From Acinetobacter lwoffii (GTDB lineage: Bacteria > Pseudomonadota > Gammaproteobacteria > Pseudomonadales > Moraxellaceae): DNA of 64,000 nt. The position numbers were made by a program, and so were the translations under genes. Below, one piece after another: positions 17,528 to 27,074 of this stretch. The stretch is from NCBI RefSeq assembly GCF_002321025.1, contig NZ_DCLL01000026.1, positions 21,721 to 85,720 of the forward strand, written 5' to 3'. How positions within the stretch are numbered: the first letter of the stretch is position 1; each line of letters opens with the position of its first letter. The notes under the pieces were generated by a model that searched no databases, was not told the origin of the DNA, and worked only from the letters and a program-made list of their open reading frames with translations.

Positions 17528-19534
17528 TTATTCCGGATCATAAAGACCAAGATCGGTCAGATGTAATCTGAGAATCCGGCGTAATTCCAGTACGGCTTCA
17601 GGCGTTTCCTGAATCGAGTGGCCACCCTTAATGACTTTGCTAGATACAGCACCATTTAGGTAAGCACTCTCATATGAAACGATATCATCGCTCATGAGCT
17701 TGGTGTCTTGCGTATCTACGGTATTGCCGATAATCGAGTGAAATTTGATATCTTTAGAAGGCTGAATATCCTGGGTCAACGCCGTGAATTTTGAATTTTC
17801 ACTCAGATCGCTTGGGCCATTTTGAATCAGGTCATGCCCCAGTTCTTTGACAAACTCGTTTAACCCGATCTGGCCTTGCAGGGTATCGGCAAAGGCACCC
17901 AAAAATGCACCCGGTATACGGATAATTTTACGGGCCAGTTTGGTATGCCAGCGGTCGGCATATTCTGTCCCACGATGTGGTGTCGCTAAGAAAATGGCCC
18001 GAGTGAAATTTGGAATAGGCCGCATTTGCAGGCGTGCTTTAAAGAGCGGGTTATCCTTAAATTGTGCAATGCGGGTATTTTGTACCAGCTTGAATGCATC
18101 TTGGGTAATATCGGCCTGACTGACCATTAAACGGGCAATCACACCTCCCATGCTATGTCCGACCAGTACCGCATCTTTTTTGGCTGGTGCATTGTTCGCG
18201 ACCTGGGCAAAGCCTTGCTGAACCAGAGCATTAATTTGAAAACGGCTTTCCAGAATCGGCATATTAGTAGAATAAAATACCTGCCAGACCTGGAAATTTT
18301 CCCTTAATACCGGATCACCCATAATGTCGTTGGTCAGACGAATCCAGGCTTCAGGACTACTGGCCAGGCCATGAATCAATACCAGCACTTTCTTGTTTGG
18401 ATTATAAGGTTCCAGCATGTACAGATGCGGCATGCTCAGACTGTCTTCGCGATTAATCAGGGTCAGATAGGCTAAACGCCCCAGATTGTTCTCGGCCAGC
18501 CATAAACCGTAAGGTGCAGAAAAGTTGGCAGCTAGCGCATATTCTTTCGAAGCCACTTCGATCTTTTCATGTTTATAAGGGTCGTACAGTTTCAGGTGAA
18601 ACTCCGAAGTAGATAAAATCTGTTCGGTCGAATTCGCGGATTTAGGCACAGCAGTAATGGTGGTCGCCAGATAGCGGGCTGAATGAATGTTTGGATTTTT
18701 ACCATTTGGATAGTTGTGCTTGAGCGGATCGACAATATATTTTTTATCCTGTTCGGTTTGCTGTGCTTCAGGTAAAACCACTAAAAATTCTGAACCAAAA
18801 CCATCACGGCGGGTGATGGAATGCAGGCCGGAAAAGTTCATATTATAGGTGGACATCAGCTGTTCAATGGTCTGGTTTTTCAGCTGCGGAAAATTTTCCA
18901 GATCAAGGGTGTATACACTGTCACCGACCTGAATGCGCTGGCCGGACTGTTTGGCTTCATAACGTTCAGCATAGCGTTGAATCAGATGAGCAATCGCCAG
19001 GTTATAAAAGTCACGAATCTGGACCTGGCGGTTATCAAAAATCCGCTCTTGCGGCGCACGCTCGGTTTTAAATAGATAGGCATAGCTATAACGAATGCTT
19101 TTATCCAGCATCGTGAGCTGCTGATCCAGACATTTCTGGATATTCTGTTTGTGTTGTTGCTGTTTTTCCGGTGACCGGGTTTTGTTTAAGACACCGGTGT
19201 TGCATTCGGCAGACTTGGCATTTTGTAAGGAGTTGGCGAGATATAATTCACTTGCTGTAGAAAGTAATTGTTCATCTAAAATCTGGGGAATACTTTTCAG
19301 ATCTTCCACACATTCTTCGGGCTGATCAATACAGATCTGGGCCTCACGACCTGTCATGGACAACACATTCAGACTGGCTTCACTGAGCTTGTCGCGGGTC
19401 AAGATGCTGTCACGCTCATTGTTCAGCGTGACATTAATGGCCTGTTCCTTAACACTGACCACCTGACAGCCGCTGAGTACGCTGGTGATGAGTAAAGTGC
19501 ACAGCATTAATCTTTTATTTATTTTTTCGTGCAT
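17528..19534 (-). CDS. Large lipoprotein with C-terminal alpha/beta-hydrolase (lipase-like) domain
   Basis: The 668-residue product starts MHEKINKRLMLCTLLITSVL and has a lipobox LSGC with the lipidated cysteine at residue 23, so it should be membrane-anchored in the envelope. The first 370 residues are of no family I recognise; they are helical-looking with several cysteines. The C-terminal part is an alpha/beta hydrolase: oxyanion segment VLVLIHGLASSPEAW near residue 385, nucleophile elbow VGHSMGGVIARLM near 460, and a candidate catalytic histidine in VIKGGHSIQETPEA near 638. Segments such as FLATPHRGTEYA resemble triacylglycerol lipases and PGAP1-like proteins. The frame is open from a TTG at 19555, but the ATG at 19534 gives a better signal peptide. 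The substrate is unknown. Confidence 0.8.
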   Translation of the reverse strand: MHEKINKRLMLCTLLITSVLSGCQVVSVKEQAINVTLNNERDSILTRDKLSEASLNVLSMTGREAQICIDQPEECVEDLKSIPQILDEQLLSTASELYLANSLQNAKSAECNTGVLNKTRSPEKQQQHKQNIQKCLDQQLTMLDKSIRYSYAYLFKTERAPQERIFDNRQVQIRDFYNLAIAHLIQRYAERYEAKQSGQRIQVGDSVYTLDLENFPQLKNQTIEQLMSTYNMNFSGLHSITRRDGFGSEFLVVLPEAQQTEQDKKYIVDPLKHNYPNGKNPNIHSARYLATTITAVPKSANSTEQILSTSEFHLKLYDPYKHEKIEVASKEYALAANFSAPYGLWLAENNLGRLAYLTLINREDSLSMPHLYMLEPYNPNKKVLVLIHGLASSPEAWIRLTNDIMGDPVLRENFQVWQVFYSTNMPILESRFQINALVQQGFAQVANNAPAKKDAVLVGHSMGGVIARLMVSQADITQDAFKLVQNTRIAQFKDNPLFKARLQMRPIPNFTRAIFLATPHRGTEYADRWHTKLARKIIRIPGAFLGAFADTLQGQIGLNEFVKELGHDLIQNGPSDLSENSKFTALTQDIQPSKDIKFHSIIGNTVDTQDTKLMSDDIVSYESAYLNGAVSSKVIKGGHSIQETPEAVLELRRILRLHLTDLGLYDPE

Positions 19535-19596
19535 AAAACTTTTCACTGAATTCAAGTTATAAAGCGGGATAATGTTTTGTATTTTACTAATTTTTT

Positions 19597-19629
19597 CCCA
19601 TAAAAATAGACCGCCGTAGCAGTCTATTT
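19597..19629 (-). terminator. Terminator of the TPR-like lipoprotein gene
   Basis: On the minus strand AAATAGACTGC and GCGGTCTATTT form a stem followed by TTTTTATGGG, 25 bp after the stop at 19655. Confidence 0.65.
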
Positions 19630-19654
19630 GTAATCAAATTGAAGCGAATCTTGA

Positions 19655-20614
19655 TTATGGCGTTACAGGTGCTGTTGCTGGCTCTGTAGCCGGAGTAGGT
19701 GTTGAACTTTGCAGAATTTGCCAAACATTCCAGCGACCATTTTTTTCAATTTCCTGAATCAGACGGTCGGCTACTTCAGCTTCTTGCGGATATTTCACCT
19801 TATAGTTCGCCAAGGTTTGAGTGGCATTTTTCTTCTGTTCTAATGCAATATAATTATTGGCTGCAGAAAGATAAGCCTCCTGAACCCCGGCTTTCATGGC
19901 TTTGTCCAGATAAGCGATGGCTTCACGTTGACCACCGCCTTCAGACAGACCAAAACCAAACCAGAAGTTGACTTCAGCATCATCCGGGTTAATTTTGAGA
20001 ATGCGCTGGGCATAGGTCAGGGAATTGGTGGTATAAACTGAACCCAGATCCAGGTTACGTGCCATCACGCTGGCTTTAAAAGCACGCATCAACACATCAA
20101 AAGAGGCATTTGGACGGGCCGCTAAAGTATCTAGTTGTCGGGTGACTTCACGCAATTTGGCTTCAAAGCCACGGCGTTCCTGACGATCGCTGAAACGTGG
20201 TGGATAATGACGTGCCTTACCTTCGACCATTTGCAGAAAATCGTCAATTTCAGTGATATCGATTTCATTTGAATTGGCAAGTGCTGCATAACGCATTGCA
20301 CGTGTATTGCTATCTACCACTGGAATAATCAGTTTATTCACATCTAGGGTCAATTGCTTGGATGGATCATTAGGATCCGTCACCACCATCTTGGTTACAG
20401 GCTGCGCTGCAGCCTTTTTCAAATGCACTTCAAATTCAGGCGGTTCATTATAATTGAATGGATTTAAAGCATAAAATGGTGGGGACAGTTCAGGCTCTAC
20501 AAAAACCACTTGGTCTACAGGTTTCTCAGCAGATTTCTGAGGAGTGATCGAACACGCAGTAATTGTGAATGCTAAGCAAGCAAGTGCCAAGGGCTTAAAG
20601 GTCATAATAGTCAT
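19655..20614 (-). CDS. TPR-like lipoprotein of unknown function
   Basis: This 319-residue predicted lipoprotein has the signal MTIMTFKPLALACLAFTITA and a candidate lipidated cysteine at residue 21. A start at the second ATG (20605) is equally likely, because GGATGA lies before it. The N-terminal 80 residues are Pro-rich. From about residue 195 the text resembles tetratricopeptide repeats (YAQRILKINPDDAEVNFWFG, REAIAYLDKAMKAG). The tail is a low-complexity Pro/Ala/Thr stretch. It stands between the large hydrolase lipoprotein and cysE in the same orientation, but with its own terminator, so an operon with the hydrolase is not supported. No function can be assigned. Confidence 0.75.
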   Translation of the reverse strand: MTIMTFKPLALACLAFTITACSITPQKSAEKPVDQVVFVEPELSPPFYALNPFNYNEPPEFEVHLKKAAAQPVTKMVVTDPNDPSKQLTLDVNKLIIPVVDSNTRAMRYAALANSNEIDITEIDDFLQMVEGKARHYPPRFSDRQERRGFEAKLREVTRQLDTLAARPNASFDVLMRAFKASVMARNLDLGSVYTTNSLTYAQRILKINPDDAEVNFWFGFGLSEGGGQREAIAYLDKAMKAGVQEAYLSAANNYIALEQKKNATQTLANYKVKYPQEAEVADRLIQEIEKNGRWNVWQILQSSTPTPATEPATAPVTP

Positions 20615-20723
20615 CCATTCTGTTATTTTTTAAAACATCTATTCAAAAATTGCATGATCGTCAGTCTATGAAAACTATAACCATCATGCAAGTAAACCCG
20701 TGTTACAGAGTGAAGTGTGATAT

Positions 20724-21533
20724 TCAGGCTTTGGATTGGCTGGTTTGCGCTTCACATTCACGGCGCGCTTCTTCCAGAATCTCCAACTCTTTTTTGCTCA
20801 AAGGCTGGCCATCCTGTTGCTGCTTGTTAAAGGTCGGATCTAACAAAGAAAGACGATTGCACAAGTTGTTCATACGCTTTTCATTTTGCTGAATGCGATC
20901 CAGCAGAATCCGCATGCCTTCCAGAATCGGATCGGATTGGTCTTCAGTCGCAGCATAGGGCTGGAAACCGATACTTTCTGCATAGTCACGACGACGCGCT
21001 TCAGCATCATCTTTGGGTTTATCTTTGGTGATAAAACGTGCCGGGTTGCCCACCGCTGTGGCGTTCTCAGGAACAGCTTTGGTGACGACCGCATTAGAAC
21101 CGACTTTGGCATTTTTACCTACGGTAAATGGCCCAAGAATCTTGGCACCAGCACCGACTACCACGCCATCTTCTAGCGTTGGATGACGTTTACCTTTATT
21201 CCAGGTCGTTCCACCCAAAGTCACACCGTGATAAAGGGTGACATCATCGCCAATTTCAGCAGTTTCGCCAATTACGACACCCATACCGTGATCGATAAAG
21301 AAACGGCGGCCAATTTTTGCACCCGGATGGATTTCAATGCCCGTGGCAAACCGGCTAAACGAAGACAACGCACGCGCAGTTCCTTTACAGTCTTTGTTCC
21401 ATAGCTCATGTGCCATGCGATGCATGATCAGCGCATGAATGCCAGGGTAAGTGGTTAAGACTTCTAAGGTATTGCGTGCTGCAGGATCGCGCGCAAAGAC
21501 AGCTTGTATATCTTCTTTGAGCTGTTTTAGCAT
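20724..21533 (-). CDS. cysE: Serine O-acetyltransferase
   Basis: CysE makes O-acetylserine from serine and acetyl-CoA, the first step of cysteine synthesis, and is usually feedback-inhibited by cysteine. The 269-residue protein has the standard N-terminal helical region ([17 protein letters not shown] near 29-45) and the hexapeptide helix with [20 protein letters not shown], which holds the catalytic histidine and aspartate, then [20 protein letters not shown]. The C-terminal extension after about residue 175 is charged ([10 protein letters not shown] onward) and longer than in E. coli-type proteins; a similar tail occurs in shorter bacterial CysE forms, so its role is uncertain. It overlaps the trmJ stop by one base (TAATG), so the two are co-transcribed. 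Confidence 0.94.
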   Translation of the reverse strand: MLKQLKEDIQAVFARDPAARNTLEVLTTYPGIHALIMHRMAHELWNKDCKGTARALSSFSRFATGIEIHPGAKIGRRFFIDHGMGVVIGETAEIGDDVTLYHGVTLGGTTWNKGKRHPTLEDGVVVGAGAKILGPFTVGKNAKVGSNAVVTKAVPENATAVGNPARFITKDKPKDDAEARRRDYAESIGFQPYAATEDQSDPILEGMRILLDRIQQNEKRMNNLCNRLSLLDPTFNKQQQDGQPLSKKELEILEEARRECEAQTSQSKA

Positions 21534-22381
21534 TAGATTTGATCCTCGTCCTGTGATGATGTGTGTGAAGATTTTTTCCAGGTACCGTTATTCAATGCCT
21601 GAACACGGCTGAAAATACCACGAAGTAAGTGATATTCCATACGATCTAATTGTATACGTCCGAAGAGACGACGCAAGCGTAAAGGCAATAATCTTGGATT
21701 TTTTGGATCCATAAATTCAATTTCTGCCAGCATTTTTTCCAAGTGCGGATAGAACTGTTCCATCTGCGCATGATTGACTAAAGGTTCATCCCATTCCATT
21801 TCAATGCCATCAATGACTTGCATGGTCGCTTTAGCATCACGTGGCTGTTCAATTTGACTCATCGTTGCCATGCGCATCTCATAGCAGATCACCTGAATCG
21901 CCTGAGCTACATTTAGTACGCCATAGTCAGTATTCACAGGAATAGTCAGATGATAATTGGCCATCGCCAGTTCTTCATTGGTCAGACCACGGTCTTCACG
22001 GCCAAATAGAATCGCAACTTCCTGCTGCTCTTGTACCACGGCGGTCATGGCTTTTTCAGCGGCAGGGCGCACATCTAACAGCGGCCAGGGAATGGTACGG
22101 CTGCGTGCGCTGGTACCGAATACAATCTGACAGTCTTTAATGGCATCTTCAAGGGTTTCTACAATCTCGATCTGCTCGATCAGGTCAGTTGCACCCGCAG
22201 CCAGCGCATCAATATCCGGATGCGGATAGGTTTTCGGTGCCACCAGAACCAGTTTGGACAAGCCCATGGTTTTCATGGCGCGTAAGGCACTGCCGATATT
22301 GGCAGGTAAAGTGGTATTGACCATGACAATACGCACATGGGAGAGATGTGCTGAAACAGCAGCATTGTCAATTTGACTCAT
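21533..22381 (-). CDS. trmJ: tRNA (cytidine/uridine-2'-O-)-methyltransferase TrmJ
   Basis: TrmJ methylates the ribose of nucleotide 32 in several tRNAs. It is a SPOUT-class enzyme with a deep trefoil knot and works as a dimer. The N-terminal domain has [20 protein letters not shown] near residues 16-35, then [20 protein letters not shown] and [18 protein letters not shown], all characteristic. The C-terminal extension (from about 175) is the usual TrmJ helical region. The length, 282 residues, is somewhat longer than E. coli TrmJ. The start lies 37 bp after the dnaE stop, and the stop overlaps cysE. Confidence 0.94.
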   Translation of the reverse strand: MSQIDNAAVSAHLSHVRIVMVNTTLPANIGSALRAMKTMGLSKLVLVAPKTYPHPDIDALAAGATDLIEQIEIVETLEDAIKDCQIVFGTSARSRTIPWPLLDVRPAAEKAMTAVVQEQQEVAILFGREDRGLTNEELAMANYHLTIPVNTDYGVLNVAQAIQVICYEMRMATMSQIEQPRDAKATMQVIDGIEMEWDEPLVNHAQMEQFYPHLEKMLAEIEFMDPKNPRLLPLRLRRLFGRIQLDRMEYHLLRGIFSRVQALNNGTWKKSSHTSSQDEDQI

Positions 22382-22418
22382 GAGGATTCCAATTTTAAGG
22401 TGTTTTAAAGATCAGGAT

Positions 22419-25400
22419 TTATGAATATTGCGGCTGGGATTCAGCCTGATACAGCTCCAGTGCATCATCCATGCTCATGCCCGCAGGCGGCGGAGGAATA
22501 TCCACCGGCTTGGCCTGTTCATAGGACATGGCTTTGGCAGCTTTGGACTTGACCTGATACTCAATATGCAAGGCTTCTTTACCAAAATAGTCACGCAATT
22601 TGGCTAAGAGCTCATCCAGTGGGGCGACTTTCCAGTTCAGACCCAGATGCAGTTCAGTCGTAGCATACGGATAGTCCAGATACAGAATCACCGGAATATG
22701 TGCCGACATATCGACATTGCAATAAGGAGTCAGAATCTGCTGCAGGTCACGGCTCAAGCTCTTGCTGAAATGCTCGGCTGTGAGAGTAATCTTGATGCGA
22801 TTGGCACGTTTCTGACGAATTTCATTCAGGCTAAATGCTTTGGTGAGGCGTCCCATCGGACGGTCAAAGCCTTCACGCTCATAGATTTCGCCTTCAATCA
22901 CCACCACTTTATCGAGCTGGATAATCTCTTTAAAGCGGTTGAAGCGTTCGTGATTGGCTGAAATCTCAATCCGTGCCGTACCATCATCCAGTGTCATCAT
23001 CATCCGGTTCGGGAAATTGGCAATATCCACCACCAGTCCTGCAAACACGGTGGTCACGCCACGGCGTGTCGGCGTCAGCTCATTGAGCTGACTAGGTACA
23101 AAGGCTTTCAGTTCATTGCGATACACATCAATCGGGTGGCCAGTCAGATACAGGCCAAGCGTGTCTTTTTCACCTTTCAGGCGAACTTCATCCGCCCAAG
23201 GTTTGACCGGTTTAGATGGCTTGCGCTGAACTTCTTCTACTTCGCCAAACAGGTCCATGATGCCGGTTTCACGATTGGAACGTGCCTGTTCCGCAGCTTG
23301 AACCGCTTCAGGCAGTTGTGCCATCAGGTCGGCACGGTCAATGCCTAAGCAATCCAGTGCACCTGAACGAATCAGTGCTTCCAGAGTACGCTTATTGATT
23401 TTTTTTAGGTCAATACGATGACAGAAATCAAACAAGTCACGGAATGGACCTTCTTGCGCACGCGAGTCAATCACCGACTGCATCGCCGCTTCACCAACGC
23501 CTTTAATCGCCCCCAGACCATAGACAATGGTTTGCTCATCGATAGCATGGAATTGATACAGCGACATATTCACTGACGGTGGCAAAACTTCCAGATTATT
23601 CTTGCGACAGTCATCAATCAGGAATACCACGTTGTCGGTGTTCTGCATCTCCGAGGTCAATACCGCAGACAGGAATTCTGCCGGATAATGCGCTTTCAGC
23701 CATGCAGTTTGGTAGGCAACCAAAGCATAAGCAGCCGCATGCGATTTGTTAAAACCGTAGCCGGCGAACTTTTCCATATAGTCGAAGATATGGTTGGCCG
23801 TGGCTTCATCAATGTCTTTTTCCGATGCACCTTCAATAAAGATCTGGCGCTGTTTGACCATTTCTTCCGGTTTTTTCTTACCCATCGCACGACGTAACAA
23901 GTCCGCGCCGCCGAGGGTATAGCCGGCACAATACTGTGCAGCCTGCATTACCTGTTCCTGATACACCATAATCCCGTAGGTGGGTTCTAGCACGCCTTCA
24001 AGCAAGGGATGCAGATATTCAAAATCGCCACCATGCATCCGGTGGATAAAGTCAGGAATTAGATCCATCGGGCCAGGACGGTAAAGTGACACGAAGGCAA
24101 TAATTTCTTCAAATTTGCTTGGGCGTGCCTCTTTCAGCATCTTTTTCATGCCCACGGATTCAAACTGGAATACCGCAGTGGTGTTGGCATTGGCAAAGAC
24201 CAAATACGCGTCTTTATCTTCAAGCGGGATATAGGCAATATCTAAAGGCTTGTCAGATTTGATGCGTTTATTGATATTTTTAACCGCATCTTCAATCACG
24301 GTCAGGTTACGCAGACCCAAGAAGTCAAACTTCACCAGACCTGCAGATTCGACATCGTCTTTATCGAACTGTGCCACACGTCCGGTACCATCTGCATCAC
24401 ACATGACCGCGGAGAAATCGGTAATCTTGGTTGGCGAGATCACCACACCACCGGCGTGTTTACCGGTGTTTCGGGTAATACCTTCCAGTTTCAGTGCCAT
24501 TTCCCAGATTTCGGCTGCATCGTCATGGTCTGGATTGGATGGATTGGTGACGATATCTTTAAGCTGAGGTTCAGCTTCCAGCGACTCAAGCAGGCTTAGA
24601 CCTAAAGGCTTGGTTGGGATCATTTTCGAGATACGATCCGCCAGACCATAAGATTTACCCAAAACGCGGGCAACATCACGAATCGCACCTTTGGCAGCCA
24701 TGGTACCGAATGTTGCAATCTGGGAGACCGCATCACGGCCATAGGTACGTGCTACATAGTCAATTACGCGGTCACGGCCTGCGATACAGAAATCGACGTC
24801 GAAGTCGGGCATCGAAACACGTTCCGGGTTCAAGAAACGTTCGAACAGCAGTTCATAACGCAGTGGATCAAGATCGGTAATTTTTAAGCTATAGGCGACC
24901 AGTGAACCTGCACCCGAACCACGGCCCGGACCGACCGGAACGCCGTTACTTTTCGACCACTGAATGAAGTCCATCACGATCAGGAAGTAGCCCGGGAATC
25001 CCATCGAGTTAATGATGTTAATCTCGTATTCGATACGCTCATCATAAGGCTTGCGGATTTCTGGCCAGTCTTCATCACGTTGTTCAGGCGGATACAGGAA
25101 ATTCAGGCGTTCTTCCAGACCTTCTTTGGACAAGTGTGCAAAGAAGGTATCAATGGTATGACCTTCAGGAATCGGATAATCAGGCAGGAAGTATTTGCCC
25201 AGTTGCAGCGTCACATTACAGCGTTTGGCAATGTGATAGGTGTTCTCAATCGCAGATGGAATATCCGAGAACAGCGCCGTCATTTCTTCAGCAGATTTGA
25301 AATATTGTTCAGGTGAATAGGTTTTAGGGCGGCGGTTGTCACCAAGCACATAACCATCTGCAATACATACCCGTGCTTCATGCGCTTCATAATCTTCACG

Positions 25401-25991
25401 GGTCATGAAATGCACATCATTATGTGCGACCACACCGATATTGTATTTTTTTGCCAGCTTAACGGCTTCCAGAATAAAGTTATCTTCATCCGGACGATTG
25501 GTACGGGTCAGGGCAAGATAAACACGATTACCAAATTTTTCGACCCATTCTTCTAGCAGCGGTTCCGCTTTTTGCGGATTTGAACTCATCAGCATTTTGC
25601 CGACATCGGAATGCATGCCGAGCAGGGCAATCATGTCCTCAGGCTGATTTAAAATCCATTGTTTTTGAACGCAGGGAATATCCAGTTGCTGGCCACTGAT
25701 AAAGCCTTCAGATACTAATTCAGTCAAATTACGCCAGCCGGTATTGGTCATGGCCAATAAGGTCATGCGATGTTCGGCATCATTCAGGCGAATTTCAGAA
25801 CCCAGAATCGGCTTGATGCCTTTGCTCAGACATTTGCCATAGAACTTGACGGCAGCATGCAGGTTAGAAAGATCCGTGAGCGCAAGGGCAGGCATCTGTT
25901 CTTCTTCGGCAGCTTTGACCAAGTCAGGTATCCGTACGATGGATTCAGTAATCGAAAATTCTGTATGAATACCAAGATGAACAAAGTGCAT
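22419..25991 (-). CDS. dnaE: DNA polymerase III alpha subunit
   Basis: DnaE is the replicative polymerase subunit. The 1190-residue protein begins with the PHP domain (MHFVHLGIHTEFSITESIVR), followed by the C-family palm with PVGPGRGSGAGSLVAYSL near residues 350-367 and MPDFDVDFCIAGRDRVIDYV, which carries the catalytic aspartates. Further hallmarks are TGKHAGGVVISP, FDFLGLRNLTVI and LYRPGPMDLIPDF. Later come the helix-hairpin-helix region, an OB fold (TTVFAGLVVDI, MMTLDDGTARIE) and the C-terminal tau-binding region. The Pro-rich segment IPPPPAGMSMDDALELYQAE near the end is a lineage-specific tail. It may start the transcription unit dnaE-trmJ-cysE on the minus strand. Confidence 0.98.
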   Translation of the reverse strand: MHFVHLGIHTEFSITESIVRIPDLVKAAEEEQMPALALTDLSNLHAAVKFYGKCLSKGIKPILGSEIRLNDAEHRMTLLAMTNTGWRNLTELVSEGFISGQQLDIPCVQKQWILNQPEDMIALLGMHSDVGKMLMSSNPQKAEPLLEEWVEKFGNRVYLALTRTNRPDEDNFILEAVKLAKKYNIGVVAHNDVHFMTREDYEAHEARVCIADGYVLGDNRRPKTYSPEQYFKSAEEMTALFSDIPSAIENTYHIAKRCNVTLQLGKYFLPDYPIPEGHTIDTFFAHLSKEGLEERLNFLYPPEQRDEDWPEIRKPYDERIEYEINIINSMGFPGYFLIVMDFIQWSKSNGVPVGPGRGSGAGSLVAYSLKITDLDPLRYELLFERFLNPERVSMPDFDVDFCIAGRDRVIDYVARTYGRDAVSQIATFGTMAAKGAIRDVARVLGKSYGLADRISKMIPTKPLGLSLLESLEAEPQLKDIVTNPSNPDHDDAAEIWEMALKLEGITRNTGKHAGGVVISPTKITDFSAVMCDADGTGRVAQFDKDDVESAGLVKFDFLGLRNLTVIEDAVKNINKRIKSDKPLDIAYIPLEDKDAYLVFANANTTAVFQFESVGMKKMLKEARPSKFEEIIAFVSLYRPGPMDLIPDFIHRMHGGDFEYLHPLLEGVLEPTYGIMVYQEQVMQAAQYCAGYTLGGADLLRRAMGKKKPEEMVKQRQIFIEGASEKDIDEATANHIFDYMEKFAGYGFNKSHAAAYALVAYQTAWLKAHYPAEFLSAVLTSEMQNTDNVVFLIDDCRKNNLEVLPPSVNMSLYQFHAIDEQTIVYGLGAIKGVGEAAMQSVIDSRAQEGPFRDLFDFCHRIDLKKINKRTLEALIRSGALDCLGIDRADLMAQLPEAVQAAEQARSNRETGIMDLFGEVEEVQRKPSKPVKPWADEVRLKGEKDTLGLYLTGHPIDVYRNELKAFVPSQLNELTPTRRGVTTVFAGLVVDIANFPNRMMMTLDDGTARIEISANHERFNRFKEIIQLDKVVVIEGEIYEREGFDRPMGRLTKAFSLNEIRQKRANRIKITLTAEHFSKSLSRDLQQILTPYCNVDMSAHIPVILYLDYPYATTELHLGLNWKVAPLDELLAKLRDYFGKEALHIEYQVKSKAAKAMSYEQAKPVDIPPPPAGMSMDDALELYQAESQPQYS

Positions 25992-26029
25992 AGATGAGTC
26001 CCTGCTAAAACCATTGAATAGTTTAACAT

Positions 26030-26334
26030 GGGATTTATTGTTTCAGTTTGAAATTGAGGGGAAATGGCTAACTTTTAGGTCAAGTTTGAATTTGATTTTT
26101 TAAGCTGATTATTTAGTTAGTTGTTAGAAGATATTTTCTTTTACTTTTGACGGGACAAAAGTAACAAAACCCCTTTGTTGATCTGATGGCACTTCCTGAG
26201 CAAGCTTTAAGCATTGCTTTAAAGCTTGTGCAAGACAGAACAACGGCGACTTCCTGTCGCCGTGGCACGTATCAAATAGTTGCAGGACTTTACTTTGAAA
26301 TAATGAGAAAGGGATCGTAAGTATTAAAAACAAT
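26030..26334. repeat. Intergenic region with chained hairpins, probable dispersed repeat
   Basis: This DNA between dnaE and metI contains several inverted repeats in a row: CTTTTG/CAAAAG at 26144-26161, AACAAA/TTTGTT at about 26163-26179, CAAGCTTTAA/TTAAAGCTTG at 26201-26228, and CGGCGAC/GTCGCCG at 26244-26262. A 69-codon minus-strand frame (26124-26333) spans them but has no signal of being a real gene. The design suits a non-coding dispersed repeat; the family was not identified. Confidence 0.45.
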
Positions 26335-26358
26335 AAAACCCTCTTTTTAGAGGGCTTT
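26328..26358 (-). terminator. Terminator of the metNI genes
   Basis: On the minus strand AAAGCCCTCT and AGAGGGTTTT pair around a 4-base loop and are followed by an AT-rich TATTGTTTTT segment, 20 bp after the metI stop. Confidence 0.8.
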
Positions 26359-26378
26359 ATTCATACATAAAAACTAGC

Positions 26379-27074
26379 TTAACGAAGTCGGGATAACCAG
26401 TCACCGAGGCTTTGTACAATCTGTACCAAAATCAATAACACAATCACCGTCATGATCACCACAGAGGTATCAAAACGCTGATAACCGTAAGAAATGGCCA
26501 GATCACCGATACCGCCGGCACCGACAGCACCCGCCATTGCGGTTGCACCAATCAAACTGATGGTGGCAGTGGTCAGGTTCAGAATCAGTGAACTACGCGC
26601 TTCAGGTAAGACAAATTTAAAAATAATCTGCATTGGGGTTGCACCCATCGCTTGCGCAGATTCAATAATGCCTTCATTCACTTCCAGTAATGAAGTTTCT
26701 ACTAAACGTCCAATATAAGGGCCGACATAGATGGTCAGTGGTACAATTGCGGCCCAGGTGCCAATTGAAGTGCCGACCAAAAACTTGGTCAGCGGAATAA
26801 CGGCAATCAGTAGAATAATAAATGGTAGTGAACGTAGCGCATTGACAATCGGATTGAGACCGTGATAAATCACACGATTTTGCAAGATGCCGTTAGGACG
26901 CGTCACCACTAAAGTAATTGCCTGAATAAAACCCCAGATACAGCCAAACAGCATTGCGAAGAACACCATATGAAAGGTTTCTTGCAGCGCTGTCACAAAT
27001 TGATCCATCGACAGCGAGCTTTTCCAGAACGGCGCAGTAATTGTCGTCAGCCACTGTACAATTAAATCTCTCAT
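26379..27074 (-). CDS. metI: Methionine ABC transporter permease
   Basis: MetI forms the homodimeric membrane channel of the MetNIQ importer for D- and L-methionine. The 231-residue protein has five or more hydrophobic segments and the conserved cytoplasmic EAA loop near residues 135-155 (ESAQAMGATPMQIIFKFVLP), which contacts the ATPase. LIGATAMAGAVGAGGIGDLA is typical of MetI. Its start overlaps the metN stop by 4 bp. The call rests on the family pattern plus the neighbours metN and metQ. Confidence 0.94.
   Translation of the reverse strand: MRDLIVQWLTTITAPFWKSSLSMDQFVTALQETFHMVFFAMLFGCIWGFIQAITLVVTRPNGILQNRVIYHGLNPIVNALRSLPFIILLIAVIPLTKFLVGTSIGTWAAIVPLTIYVGPYIGRLVETSLLEVNEGIIESAQAMGATPMQIIFKFVLPEARSSLILNLTTATISLIGATAMAGAVGAGGIGDLAISYGYQRFDTSVVIMTVIVLLILVQIVQSLGDWLSRLR

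Noticed and set aside
26124..26333. 69-codon minus-strand frame between dnaE and metI
   Set aside because: It is laid over four inverted repeats and has no ribosome binding site or domain; better explained as a repeat.
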